DNA of 64,000 bases from Gerris lacustris. Taxonomy: Eukaryota; Arthropoda; Insecta; Hemiptera; Gerridae. Position 1 is the stretch's first letter; every line of letters starts with the position of its first letter. Shown in pieces: positions 10,664 through 25,600 of the stretch. The notes beneath the pieces were generated by a model. The model had not been told where the DNA came from. It did no database searches and saw nothing but the letters and a program-made list of their open reading frames with translations. The position numbers and the translations under genes are program-made. The DNA lies in NCBI GenBank assembly GCA_951217055.1, contig OX578283.1:67598475-67662474 (forward strand), written 5' to 3'.

Positions 10664-13600
10664 GATACAGTAGGACCCCGGTAATCCGGACGCTCTATGG
10701 AGAAAAAGTCTGCAACAATAGAAATTCTGAAAGCGTGTAACTGAACATATAACTGAAAAATCCCGTCAGGTACTTGCCAGCAAGTTACTAAAAGGGTTTC
10801 TTCGGTCATAAGAATTCATAAATACATTATTATTATTATTTATTTTTTTATTTTTTTTTAACAACAATATGTATAAAAAGTTTCACTTTTAAGAAACAAA
10901 GGTGTGCATATATATTATCCTTTAGTATCTTCAGTATGTACTTATTTGGTTATTTTAGGGGTGAAATGGCCGCTATTTTGGAAACACGATATATTTTTGT
11001 GTTACCTGATTTCAATACCTTAAAGACGATACCCAACTTCGAATTTTCAAATAATAAAAATTTTGGGGCTCCATGGTTACGGTCCCCTAAAATTTTTGTA
11101 TCAGCTCCCGGAAATATCATTGAACCACAGAGATGTACCTATATTTGTATATTAAGTATTTTTGCCTTATTTTTAGGACCTATCCTAATGGGGTAGTGCA
11201 GGGGGGGGGGGGTACATATTGTGTTTGTTTTAATTTTTTGGGGGGTAAAATGACCGCCATTTCGGAAACGCGATATATATTTGTAATTTACATTTCAATA
11301 CCTTTGAAATGATACCCAACTTGAAAATTACAAAAAATATAAAATATTGCGATCTATTCGCAATTGATCGCAGATAGCAGAAATTTTGAGTGTTTAAGTT
11401 CGCAATAGTTTTTCTGTTTTTGGGCAAAAAAGTTTAACTTGTATATCAAATTTCAAGTCTATAGCTTCAGTAGGTCGAGAGATATACTCCAAGATGCGAC
11501 TGACGGACGAACTACCGAAAAGCATTAGGATTTTTGACCTTGAAACCCTAAAAATGAATAGAAATACAAAGAATTAATAAAAGTAAAAATCGACTTATTT
11601 CCAATTTCCTTAAAAAACTAAGGGCAGCAGTTTTTTTTTTTTTGCTATTGATTTGTGTTCTACGTGGTTTGTAGCAATTTAAAGGCTATTTTTTAAATTT
11701 ATATATATATATTTTTAAAAAGTGGGTGGAAAAACCCCCAAGACACAATTTTTTAGAACTTTATAATGAGATTTTCCAGGAAAACTATACGTTTTGGAGT
11801 AATTTCAGATTCGGATTCTAACCTTAAAAATCATAAGGTTCAGACAAGATTTTCTTGGCGCCCGAAAGTTGGTTAAATTTTGCAGAACTGTATTTACCTA
11901 CAATGCAAAGCTTACAGTTAAACAGCAAATGGGAAAGATTCTTCTGGTAAAAGTTAAATTAGCATTAGCGGTTCTCTGTAGAAATCAGAATTACACAAAG
12001 ATGACCGAGTTCGAATACTTTGTTCGTATTAATATATGTTTAATGCAAAATGCAATAATAAATGTCTCTATATTTCATAGTTGCATGTTATGTATTAGAC
12101 AGATGTGTATATATTTTCTTATAACTACATGGGAGAAATTATTGTTATTTTATTTAAATGCGAACTGTTTCTATTTTTTTCCTTTAACTGGTCTCATAAA
12201 GATGCATTGCTTTTGATTGACTGGCAGATTTTAATAAGGAGAAAAAAACCGGATCTAAAATTAGACCAGTATGTCATAGTTATGATTTTGAGGTCAACCA
12301 TAGGGGCGAGGGGCGTGACCTTCATTTAGACTTGTTCCCACCCAGATTCGGAATCTTCAAAATGCACTAATTACCGAAATGCTTATAATTTTTAAAGAAG
12401 AGTAAAATAAAACGTTTACAAAATTACAATTTTCTAATTGCTTTTGTTCGAGATAATTCCAGAGCGGAAGTTATTTATGACTGAACGGCATCTCCCCACC
12501 TACACCATAAAAAAATCTATTTTTAATTTCCGGCCCCTTTGTAACCCCATTGTCGCCTTACCTTTTACCTTACCATAAACTTTTTGTGTTCGATTTCCCG
12601 AACGAATCGTAGTTTTTCTTGATTTTATTGTATTTGAAATCTTATTATAACGTCTGTTTAAAATCTTTCTAAATGTTATTTTTTATCTTAGACTAACTGT
12701 TTTTTATTTTTGTTATAAACATAATAAGTTTTGAATCGCTGGGTTTTCTTTGTTTTGTTTACGATGCAGTTCCGGTGACGAGTTACAGAAGTTCAGTGTT
12801 CTTTTAAGTTTCCCGGATCTTTTCAGAAGAAATTCAGCGGAATGTTTCAAAGTTTTGGTACCAAAAATGCAACAGGTAAATTTTAACTATTAATTATTTA
12901 GAATTATAATCAAAAATAGACAAGTGCTACCTTGATATCTTTAGTACTGTAATCTATTTATATTTCGATTTTCTTATCGGAAGAATTGTTATAATTACTT
13001 TAACTTATCGTCTCGACAATTAGTAGAAGTAATGCCTTCTGAAAATACGTGTTCGTCCAATATTCGAGTTAATTCGTCATAGATAATTTAAATTTCATCT
13101 ATCGACCGGAATCTACCATCTATTTTTTGGATTTGTGCTCTACTACGTCGTCGTCGAATACGGGAAATGCCGTGTTGCAATTTTAGGGAAATACGTTGTT
13201 TGAGATAAGCTATTTAGTGTTTTAACTTGCCGTTTAAGTTCGGTTTGTCTTTTTTATAGGACTTAAAATCTACTTTGTGAAACTTTATAAATCAAGTGAT
13301 AAAGACAATGTTAACAACCCTTACAGTCTCATTTCATTTCTACACTGGTGTAGGTCCTCTTTAATATTTTCAAATATCTTGTTTATGTTTTCGTAGTTTA
13401 GTTTCACGTATCTTATAGCGTAGTTATCATCAGGATGTTTAATGTCATCTTAGGGCCTCTAAGTTGATTAGAGGAAACTACTTTGTAATAAGTAAATAGT
13501 TAAGATAATGATAATATGCAGTTATCAAAGTTTGTGATAACAAATTTGGCATTTATAAGCAGATTTGGCTTTGTTGTTTGTCTTGGGCTGGATGGCTTAC

Positions 13601-16600
13601 TGATGTTGAATGTATGCGTATTAATGTTGCTCCTTCTATCTGTATAATCCTAATATAAAAGTCTTTTAAATATTTTGTATTATTTAAATCATAAGACATA
13701 ACTTGTACAGTGATAAAACTGAACTACTGAGGTTGTAGTATTGAAGAATTATCCACAATCTACAGAACAAATATAGAATACTGTAACCAGGCCCGCAATA
13801 CACTATTATCTTCCTTCCTTATTAGTATGACTCGGATTGCTATGCTCGATAAAATCTCTAGGTATGCTCGAAAACCATATGCTTTATGCTTGAAAAACCC
13901 ATTATATGCTGTTAAATATGCAGAATATGTTCGAAAAACACCGTTTAAAACTATAGAGAAGACAGTGAAACAAAAAAATCTACAACTTATCTTTATATAC
14001 GAGCATTATTTTCAAATTGTATGTATGATACACTGCTATGTCCACAAGTTTCAAGTATATTTATGAGACATTTTATGTACAAGTTACAGTTTAAAAGTTT
14101 ATTTACAAATGTTCAGTATTAGGTGAGTCAATGAAGTAGATTGGTATTGGTCTGTACATCAAGATTTTTTCTATATTTTCACTTTTAAGTGATTTTCTTA
14201 AATCGGCCAATAAAATCTTTCGAAGTCAATTGACACGAAAGGTATGCTGCATCTTGTGCAGAGTAGTTTGGAAAATCGTCTGATGTTGCAGACTCGCAAC
14301 GAAGCATCCTATCTAAGTCCAATGCTGCACTCCAACCGACATTTTTAGCTAGCTCGAACTCTTAACTTTTTTCAAGGCTTTTCCAGTCTCTCCAGGCCAC
14401 GAGTTGGCTTTTTCAATTACTCCATTTAATGTAGCAACCACTTCAACCAACTCCATCCCTCGCTATTCCAACTTTAGGATGACCTCAGGACTCAGAAATG
14501 ACGCTCATGTAGGCTTTTATGAAAGTCAAGCATGGCATCAAGTCCTTCATTTCAAAAGCAGCCTGAGCTTACACGGTGGTCAGGGCCCGAATTGGGAGGA
14601 GGGATTTGAATAAATTCAAACTATGATTTCTCACAGATAAAAGATAATACCCACAAGAATATGCATTTATATGCTATTCTGAAGACAGGGGTTTTATGCA
14701 TTTATATGCTCGATAAATTTAAATTCTGTTGGTCCCAGAGAGGTGAAAATACCACCAAAAGGCTTCTTTTAATGTGTAATATTCAGGAAAAAAATATGCA
14801 AATATGCTCAAATCCTAGCCCTACTTATTAGTGTTGGGACAAAGAAGATATAGGTAATTAGTCTTGTGTAAATAAATTAAAATTTACCTTTGTCTAATTT
14901 ACTATTTAAAATAAAGGGATATACATCTCTTGTATGTACCTGCCTGAATCTCGAAGTGTAATCTTCCCAAAGCAGCGTGTTGAGGGCTTAGTTAACATTT
15001 TCTAAATAAAAATATTATTTAGATTTAGAGGAATCAAACAGAGATTTCTCTGTAGTGAGACGCCCCACGAAAGACTAGGACCTATTAGAAAGCTCTTTAC
15101 TACTATTTCAACGATTTGTGACAAATTGTGAGATCTAAAATATATATCGATGGCTTATAAGTGATACCTCGTAACTACCAAAATGGTGATTTTGAGGTTT
15201 TTATTTTATTGGCCTTGGGAGGCTTGTCTGCAAGTATATGCGAGATCTCGTGAGTTGAAAAAAATATTCCTTCACATAGAAAATGGGCAGTCAAGACATC
15301 TCGTATCAGATTCGCAAACTATTTGTTCGCAAACACCTCGTATGTGTTTCTGGAGTATGTGTTTTGGTGAAGGTTAGTTGTGACACCTCATAACTGAGCT
15401 GATAATTCGCAAGTGAGACCTCGTATGTGTTCACTTTATTAAAGAAGTGGCATAGTGAGAACTCATAACTACATTATTTTATCAACTGTTATAATTTGAC
15501 AGTTACCAATGTTTCAGAAGGGTTACATGTTATACAAATTTATAAAACACGTAAAAAACTTCAGTCAGTTAAAATACATTTATTTTTTTCAATGGTTTTT
15601 TTGTTCCTCCTGTAAACCTAACATTTTGAAGATACGAGGAATCACTTATTAGTCATCAATATGGTCATTAATAGTGCGGGGCAATTCTCAAATATGATCA
15701 AGCATCGCTTGATATCCCTTTGTCAAAAAAATATTTTGGAGTCAGGCCCCACCCACTTTTCTACAAACAGGCCCTTGTTCTGCATTTTACCCATATTACT
15801 TCTACCCTACCCCTACATTTATTCTAAGTTCTTACAATGCCCAATTTTCCACAGTGATAACAAAACTGACACTTCTTTAGATTGTTACTCCCCTTATAAA
15901 AAAAACAGAGGGGAGTATCATCTAAAGAAGGTGAACGGAATGTTTTTCTTTAGACTGTTACTCCCCTTATACAAACAGAAATGTGATGTTCCTTTGTCCG
16001 AAAGTATATTGGACTAAACATCCTTTTGTCTTAATAGTTATTTAGTCAAAGTCATTTATATTCTAAAAAATCATAGGGGAGTAACAATCTGAAGAAGTAC
16101 CTAAAACTTTTTCTAGGTTCTTTGCATCACTTCATCATTTACCACCATTTTAAGTTATTCATTTAATTAAATGCAGATATTCCATGTTTTATGTACAGTA
16201 AAAATTGAATCTATCAACAGACAAGGAGAAAATAATAGAAGAAATGTGAATATATAGTGTTAATTTATGTTACAGAGCCTGCCTGGAGCGAGTGTAGACT
16301 ACCACATGTTGGCGTCGTCAGCAGTACGTACATTGCTTCAGGACCGGATAATTTCTCCGGACATGTTCGTAAGCAACTTTCTTCACACCATCCTCACAGC
16401 CATGGACAGCAAGGATCTGACTGTATCCTCGACGTGGAGCGAAACTCTCTACGACGTCCTAGACTATCTACCTCCCAAAAACCTTCAATCAGATGTTAGT
16501 GTATATCCACCATCACACTCTATTATTTATTTTGATAATAATTTCCTACTTCACATTCAATGCTTTTTAGTCCAGGAGGTAGAGAGTAAAAAACGTGTCT

Positions 16601-19600
16601 GACTAACATCAAACTAGAATTTTGTGTATAAGTTAATCTTTTGGTGGCTTTTAAGAATATGTGGTCGGCTAAGTTCGTCTGCAGGACATAGCTTGGCAAT
16701 TGGCATTTGAAAAAAATAATAAAGTAAAATAGTTATTTACGCACCAAGGGAGGAAAGTAAGTGATTGCACCCTGAGCGATGAAGTTGGTTCCTGAGGCGA
16801 AGCCGAGGGAACCATAACGTTCACTCCCGAGGCGGAGCCGAGGGAGTTAATTATCGCGAGGGTGCAAGTGATTTTTACTCCCAAGGTATGTAAAAGATTT
16901 TACCTCCAGAAGGGAGAAAAAAATATGGAAAGATTTTAATTTTAAATTACGTTATTCAACAAAAAGTACATAGGTTTATATTTATTTTTTAAATATATAG
17001 TTAGATATAATATTAAAATTTCTCTAAATAAGTTTAATCACGTTAGAATTAAATTATAGATAATAATTATTTGAATTTCAATGTTAAAATTAAATGGGAG
17101 AATCAGCTGGAAGCTGAGTCGTGTATTGAATGGTGTTGACAACTGATGTATTTAAGTATGGATATTATGTTTCCACTTTTAACTTGTTTGTTTCTTTTTC
17201 TGATGAATCACTATGGCAACCGTTGTAGAGGTTACATGACATGTGTGAAGATGACATTATAGATTTCAATATAAAACAAAAGTTAGTAAATGAAATGTGT
17301 ATTAGCACCAACCTTATTTACTTGTGCTTTATCTAGGGCAACACTGGAGGGAATCATGAGAGTTCATGATTCCCTTATTTTTCATTACTCCCTGTTTAAC
17401 CCGATCGGGTGCAATGAGTAACTTCCCTCCCTGTAAACTAGGGAGGAAAGTCCACTTTTTCTCCCCGCTGGAGGTAAAATAAATTTTATGTATGTAAGTT
17501 TATTAGGAATAAAATTCTAAGGGTTATGGCGTTTGTCCGGTGCAAATCGGAGCAGTAGAACAGAAGTTGTAGTTGAGAGAGGGGGGGGGGGGGGGGGGGG
17601 GGGCAGGGGCGTCGCTGGGAAAGAAAAGAAGTTGGGGCGGAGAGCCAGTTACTGTGCAAGGTGAAGATGTAGCCCCTAAGATGGCGAACCCGCGGGGGGA
17701 AAGACTAGACTATACTATGGGACTACGAACTACCTCCTGCAACTGCCTATCTTCCTGGTAGCAGTGGAACTCTTTTCGACTTTCTTCGGCCCTGTCTAGC
17801 ATGGTAGGGGAAGGCCCTACAGCTAGAGGCTTGATTGCACACCTCCTATATCCTCCTAACTCCTTGTTATATGTGTAACGCTTTTTTGCGTAGAGTTTTA
17901 GTAACGCTTTTCGGGTTTATGGGCCATAGCCAAGACATGAAAATGTCAAAAACAAACCAGTGGAGAGCAGGCATCTCCACCAAATTGCTTTTTAGGATCA
18001 TGAAAATCACATTGCACATTAAAATGGGATGGACTAGGCAGCTCTCAATCGGTTTGTTCTTTTCAAGTGCTGATTGCCAAGCTATGTCCCAGGGTTGAAC
18101 TTAGCCGACCACATATTCTTAAAAGGCACCAAAATTGGAACTTATATACAAAATTCTAGCTTGATGTTAGTCTGACACTTTTTTGTACGCTATCTCCTCG
18201 ACTATTAGAATGGTTGGAAATTATTACAAATGTACCAATTTATCTAATTTTTACAACACACTATAGAAACTACACTTACTACATATTTGTGATTTATAAT
18301 CAATAAAGTATTATAATAGTCCAACCGATCACTAGAGTCTAGTAAGGTTAGACACCACTTATTAATACTTTGGTAAACAATTGTAGAGTGGGTAACCAAG
18401 TAAATTAGGTGCCATTCACAATAAGTACCCTTATTACTCAGTTTTTTTTTTTTTTTTAATGTTATAGGCAATTAAAATTTTAAAAAATCGGTTCGAGACA
18501 ACTCAGACAAACTTTCTCATATACAGTTCATAATTACTTAGCTAAGTGCTCTCCATTTATTAGTTTTCGAGTTTTTGTAGGGTACATTAAACTATTATTG
18601 AACATTTTATCATAATTTATCATAAAAAAATAACTTCTCCTCAGCAGGGAATCGAACACATCCCCTCTCCGTCCGCTTTTAAAGCTATTTCCTCGGGAAA
18701 TAGATTTTTCCCGGGGTGTTCGGCAGCACCCCTAAATTTGGAGCTAGCATTAATTTCTCAATTTCGCCTCGGGGTATGATTTTCTGAACATGAATGCCAA
18801 ATTTAGTGTAAATCGGCCTAGTAGTTTAGTCTCCACACGTCTGCTCAGACAGACAGACATTTTTTAAAAACCCCATTTTTGGACTCAAAGGGGACCTCAA
18901 AACATGTAAATCTATCACTATCGAATTTTCATGCCATCACAACACTTTTTCTTTATATGAGAAAGTAAAAATCAACGTATGGAACAGAGTAAAAACTTAC
19001 TCGTGTGACTTGAACTTGGATTAAACATTAGTCTCAATTTAAACATACGGTATTGTGGCTTGACAAATAACTGATCAATTTTATTCTAGAAGTAGTGAAG
19101 GTTTATCTAAAAAGGTAGTTTTTTAGGCGGCTTTCACACTGAAGTAGCAAGTGGCAGGTTGGATGCGTCCTAGTGACACCAGATTATCTAAAGGGGCGAG
19201 ATAATTGAATGAGAGCCTACACACCGAAGATGCAAGTGCGACGTGCATCCTGAAAGCAAGTGGCAAGTGAGTCGCACTTGCTACTTCGGTGTGAAAGCCG
19301 CCTTAAATTTTACTTGTTGTTATCTTGTTTTAGACCAAAAAGTTTTTTTTTTGTTCCAAATACAACTTTTAATATTTCCAAAAATGAGAAACTATTAGGT
19401 TTGAGTTGAGTCGGTGTTATTGATTAACCACACAGATATGTGAAATAAATAATAATAAATAAAAGCAGAGATGTTCCTCATTTTGTAAAATTAAAAAAAT
19501 AAGGTTTTATAAGATCCACAAAATAATTATTTTTGTGAAAAGCATTAATTTTTATGACACTATTGATATGAACGACACATGTGCTTAGATGTGTTGATGG

Positions 19601-22600
19601 TTTGTTTGTTTGTGTTGCAGATACTGCCGGTGATTATAGGTAAACTTGATGTCAATGTCCCCATCCCAACGAGAATCATCGGCTGCAAAATTCTTAAACA
19701 GCTTATTAAATATTGTGATTCTACTATGTAAGTTATTAATAATTAATAATACCTACTATGCATTTTTTAAGGAGATCCCTTGTATGATAAAACATTCTAA
19801 CCCCATGTCACCTGCCAATCTATTGCAACATGCTAACCCCATGTCACCTGTCACTACGATCCTGAACCGTTGTTGGCTATTGCAACATGCTGACCCCATG
19901 TCACCTGTCACTATGATCCTGGACCGTTGTTGGCTATTGCAACATGCAAACCCCATGTCATCTGTCACTACGGTCCTGGACCGTTGTTGGCTATTGCAAC
20001 ATGCTAACCCCATGTCACTCGTCACTACGATCTAGGACCGTTGTTGGCAATTGCAACATGCTAACCCCATGTCACCTGTCACTACGATCCTGGACCGTTC
20101 TTGGGTATTGCAACATGCTAACCCCATGTCACTAGTCACTACAATCCTGGTCCGTTGTTGGGTATTGCAACATGCTAACCCCATGTCACTAGTCACTACA
20201 ATCCTGGTCCGTTGTTGGGTATTGCAACATGCTAACCCCATGTCACTAGTCACTACAATCCTGGTCCGTTGTTGGGTATTGCAACATGCTAACCCCATGT
20301 CACTCGTCACTACGATCCTGGACCGTTGTTGGCTATTGCAACATGCTAACCCCATGACACCTGCCACTACGATCCTGGTCCGTTGTTGGGTATTGCAACA
20401 TGCTAACCCCATGACATCTGTCACTATGATCCTGGTCGGTTGTTGGGTATTGCAACATGCTAACCCCATGACATCTGCCTGCCACTACGATCCTGGTCCT
20501 GGGTAGACAACCAAGGGTTTGGTTGTCTAGTATCAATCTAGTATTGCATTGATGCTAGGCTTCCCGGTCTTGTTCAAAAGACCTCTTCATGGCCTATGTC
20601 TTCGGATGTAAGCCCCCAGGATTTTTAATAATAATAATAAAAAATAAATAAAAATAATGCATCTTGTTTATGTTAAGGAAGTTTTATCTAAAGTTTAAAA
20701 AAAAATTTTTTTATTTACTGATTTAATTGTGTTTCAGACTGAGGCGAGACTTGGTACCGCTCGTAGTAACCCTCTGTCAGGATGTGAGTAGTGATGTGAG
20801 AGGAGCAGGATGCGGACCGCTTGCCGCTCTTGCCTCGGCTGCAGGTCCCGATGTTCTTAAATCACACTTGATGAATGCTCTAGTTGATGTAGCAAGTGAT
20901 GATTCTCCTGCAGTTAGGCAAGCAGCCTTCCCTACGGTTATCAGTGTCTGCCCTCTTATGCCCATTGGTAAAAATTAATGTTTAATATTTACTTTGTACA
21001 AAACTTGTTTAAGTATTAATATTCTGCACCTTTCCTGCTAACTCAGAACTTCGTATCTTGTCTAGAAATGCCAAATAAACCATGTGATAAGTTTGTCCTA
21101 TCCTTTTAATGAGGTTCCCTAGATTAAATTTGCTTATCTGACTATTACAAGGTTAGTCATATATGGCCAAAAAAGTATACATAGGTAGGGTTACCATACG
21201 TCCGGATTTCGTTCGGACAGTCCAGATTTGAGAAATGTCCGGATTTTAAGAAAAATCAGAAAGAAATGAAACTCCAAAAACTCATGAGAAATGGAAATAA
21301 ATATTAGAATCATCTTCTAGCAGCTACGTCTCCTTTTTGAATATAGGTACTCGTATTTAAAATAATACGAATTGGATCGTGGAATTGGCCCTGTGTCTGC
21401 CTGGTACTTCGGCTCCCGCTGAACTTATTTTTTCAATACACCTGAAAGAGAAAGATTATCTCTGTCAGTTGTAAAAGAGCTTCTTAATATAAAAGCTTAC
21501 AACTCCTTCTACGACTGCTAGACACTCGCTCAAAACTTCCTCTCCACCACAGATTACAAATATACAACACAATTCTAAAACCCTCCTGGGCCTATGGAAT
21601 AGAACTCTGGGGCTCCACCAAACCATCCAACATCCGTCGCTTACAATCTCTACAGTCAAAAATTCTCAGGAAACTTTCTCATCTACCATTCTACGTACCA
21701 AATATTGTAATTCACAAAGATCTTAATGTTCCTTTTATTAGAAACCTGGCCATAGAATGATATAAAAACTTTCACACCAAATTAGCCTTGCACCCAAATC
21801 CAAATGTCCAATCCCTTTCCTCACTTACTATCCCAACCGCTCCTCGCCGGAGACTAAAAAGAGAATGGCCTAGGGACCTTCTAAACATTTTAACCTAATA
21901 TTTAAGTCTATATGTAAATATATATGTAATAATAAATATAAAATATGCATGAATATAATAAAACATGTTACGGAGTGCCACCACTGGGTGACCACCCGAA
22001 TCAAGTCAATACCATAATGTTAATATAAATTGTAATTCATTATCAAGGCTTCTTGTTACATTATGTATGTAGTTGAAGTTACGACAATAAAGAAATTTAA
22101 AAAAATAAATAAAAATAATATAAAAGCAAATTCTATTATGACATGCTCAGAATTCCACGAAAAAATAAAAAATGTCTACAAACCTTGTCTGAGGATAGTT
22201 CATCTGAAAAGTACGAAGCAAGAACTAATGTAGAACCCATCCCTGCACCCAGCAGATACTAGCAAAAGTTAATATGATATTAATAAATAAATATTATATT
22301 AATAAATACATAACGTAATTATATATTTGCAATTGATTTATTTTCCCAATTTAACAAAAAAATAATATAGTTATACAGTAGAACCTCGCTTACACGACCC
22401 TCAATAACACAACAACCTCAATTACAAGTTCTAATTTAAAATCCCCTTGAGATTGCCATAACACACAATGTTAAATTAACCTCTATAATGCGACTATTAT
22501 TATCCAAACAACCTCAATAACACGGATTTTTTCCAATTCACGATGTAACTCAGAACCTCTATAACAAGTTGTTTTGAGAAGTCAACCTCTATAACGCGAC

Positions 22601-25600
22601 TCTATACAGGAATGGGTCGACCTTGAAGAAGTCTAGACTTGAAAACCCCGCCCACTAACCTCGATAATACTACTGATAGCCAAAATAACCTTGATAACAC
22701 GACCCTCAACAAAAAGAGCACCTCGTTAACAATAGTGTTTCCCTAATCCCCTTGAGACACTTCTTATCAAGGTTCTACTGTATATGTAATTTTTTTTTTT
22801 GCAATTTTCCCTCCAGCCCCCCCCCCCCGGAGTTCCCTCTTTCCAGATCTTGCCTTCATAAATTGTGGTAACCCTATATATAGGATACTTTGCCTTTTTA
22901 TTAGGATACTGGACATTTCATTCAATACTATGTTATATTCTCCTATGCTGCATAATTTTGTGTTATTGCTAAGATAAATTATCCTATCATCATTAATTTA
23001 TTAATTAATGTTTTTTTATTAATTAAATATTGATAAAGAAGCTCCAAAACATTTATTGCATGTATAAAAATCATGAAAAGGATTAGAATCCATGGTTTTT
23101 TAGTCTTAGAGATAAGAAACAACTACGGCAGAAACTGAAAAACGTTTTCTCATTTTTCTCAAAAAGTCAAAAATGCCAGATAAGACATTTCACCTTGTGA
23201 CGGCAGAATGGTAGCTTAATCTTAACAGAGTTGTAACAGGATAGATTTTCTAGGGAAGACATTGGCTCTAAGGATAAAGTTATCTATATTTGTTCATATC
23301 TTTATATTAAATATATAAAATCTTACAAATTTATAATTATACAACATTTTAAATCACTTTTCTGTTTATATTTTCTCTGTTGTATTCCACAATCTTCTTC
23401 ATTATGTAAATTTATTTAGTATTCTTAATTGTTCTTAAAATGTTCTCCTAATTTATATTATTTTTTTTTTTCAGAAATGTTGAGGAACACTGGCATCCCA
23501 CTAGTTGTAAAATTTGTAAAAATGGCTTTAAGAAATAACGAAAATCTCACTGCCACAATATCTGAAAACTTTGGCACTATGTGTCTCTCATTAGAACGTA
23601 AGGTTTTTGTTTTTTTCTACTTATTAAAAATAATATATTTATTCTCAAAGTATATTTATTTACTTTATATTATGGACATTTATTAGTATTGGTTGTAAAG
23701 TTGAAGAAGTGTGTATACTTGGGCTTACTTTTGTCTTAATAGTTATATACATTCTTATTCCTATATTGTTGATGAAAGAACATGAATCATTGAAAGACTA
23801 AAATACGTGGTGTGATCAAAAAGTATCCGACCTTAATTTTTATTGGTCAAACAAAGGAAGCTGTGGGCGGGGCTTGGTGTATGGTTGCAGACATGTCTAG
23901 TGTGAATGCTCATTTTTTTGTACGTCTGCTACACGAGTCAGTCAGTGGTATGCTATTAATTAGATAGCCAGTGAGAGCGAATGTCATCGGATTTTTCTTT
24001 CTGACAAAGTGACAGAAAAGTCGAACAGCGTTACTGCATCAAATTTTGTTTTACGCTTGGCAATTCTCAAATGGAAACTATCCGCAAGATTTAACGAGTG
24101 TTTGGGAACGAAGCAATGGGCGCCACACAAATTTTAATAAAGGAGTGCTACAACCACTTCAAAGATGGCCGCTCAATTGTTAGCAATTTTGGCGCAAACT
24201 TTGCTGAGACCCTCCTGAGGACCAAGTCATCAGACAAAATGGATTGAATGGACCCAAAACTATTGTTCACCTCTTCTACAAGTTCTCTGATCGTCATTCA
24301 GCGATTCTGCATCACCAAGTTCCTTACTTGCTCAATAACAGCCTCATTTCGGGATGCTGCCAGACTGTGCTTCACTCTCCATGGATAAGCTGCCATCTTT
24401 GAAGCGGTTGTACTACTCCTTTATTTGTGTGGTGCCCATCGCTTCGATCCCAAACACTTGTTAAATCTTGCGAATTGTTTCCATTTTAGAATTGCCAAGC
24501 TTAAAACCAAATTTGATGCAGTAACGCTGTTCAACTTTTTTTTTTGTCATTTTGTGTCAGAACACTCACTTGCACTGGCTCACTAATTTATAGCCTACCG
24601 CCGACTAACTCGTGTTGTGTTCACAAAATGAGCAGTCACACTAGGCATGCCTAGGGTTGGGAAATCGATAGCTAAACATCGATGTTTTCGATACATCGAC
24701 ATCAGTCCTCCAACCCGACAAGCAAAAAAAAAAGTCTCCGGTTTCAAAAAAATCCCTTGTTCTCGTTCCCGATATTTGTTGTTGCCGTTTTATGGGGGTC
24801 CAATAAATCGATGGCATCGATCTTTTCGATGTTTCAGGGAACACATCGATGTTGTCCAATACATCGAAAGGTCAACATCGATGTTTTTAAGTCTGATACA
24901 TTGAAATCGATGTCCTAACCCTAGGCATGCCTGCAACCTTACACCAAGCCCCGCCCCCCCCAGCATCGTTTGTTTGACCAATAAAAATTAAGGTCGGATA
25001 CAACACGTACACTGAGTTGTAAGATCTGACTGCGGTGCTTCTTAGTAATGGGGGGAGGTGAGGTCAGGTTTACTTCCGGAGAAAAAAAGGATGTTCCCCA
25101 AAAAATGATAAAAGAAATTGCAACGATCTTGACATTGACCACAATAAACGGAAAAGTTAGAATGCATTGGTATTGGATGGGCCCGTTTTAAGTTATTTTG
25201 ATCACACTAAGGAGTTCATAAGATTAACTGTGATTACATTATGCGGTGTCCTCTGTATTTATTTATTTATGTTTTAAATATATTTGTTTGTGTGTTGTTA
25301 CAGGAGGATTGACACTGAATGAAAAGGAAGAATATATCATATGGTACCAAAATCTAACTTCTCTTGGGAATCCTCAGTGTCAAGTAAATAAGAATGGAAT
25401 TGGCATTGTGAGTCTTAATCAAATTCACATTTTTATATTATTACTTTTATTATACAGGGGGATTGGCGATATATGTAATAGTACATTACGCGTCGAGTGC
25501 GGAAAGTAGTATTTTGCATGCGAGTGTGGAGTTTGCACCCGAGCGACAGCGAGGGTAGTAAAACCACAAGCAATGCAAAATTCCGTTTTCGCACGAGTTG

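Larger units (their letters stand above)
16567..18207. mobile_element. Foldback element F2, copy a, with nested insertions
   Basis: Left arm from 16567 (TAGTCCAGGAGGTAGAGAGT) and right arm ending at 18207 (GCTATCTCCTCGACTATT) are inverted repeats sharing the block GTGGTCGGCTAAGTTC. A compact uninterrupted copy is at 54924-55497. The copy here has been opened by the two repeats listed next. It starts about 70 bp past the exon 4 donor. Confidence 0.75.
21186..22876. mobile_element. hAT-like element with nested LINE and pogo-like insertions
   Basis: TIR TAGGGTTACCA at the left and TGGTAACCCTA at the right; flanks TACATAGG and TATATAGG match at 7 of 8 positions, so this is probably an aged 8-bp duplication. 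The left end (ACGTCCGG... with GTCCGGATTT repeats) recurs at 41266. The body is mostly made of the two elements listed next. Confidence 0.65.

Noticed and set aside
17573..17761. Gly-rich ORF over the G23 run
   Set aside because: Part of a dispersed repeat with a homopolymer; no homology.
19756..20506. Protein-coding genes over the 57-bp minisatellite on either strand
   Set aside because: Both strands are equally open because the period is a multiple of three; there is no start context, splice link or family resemblance.
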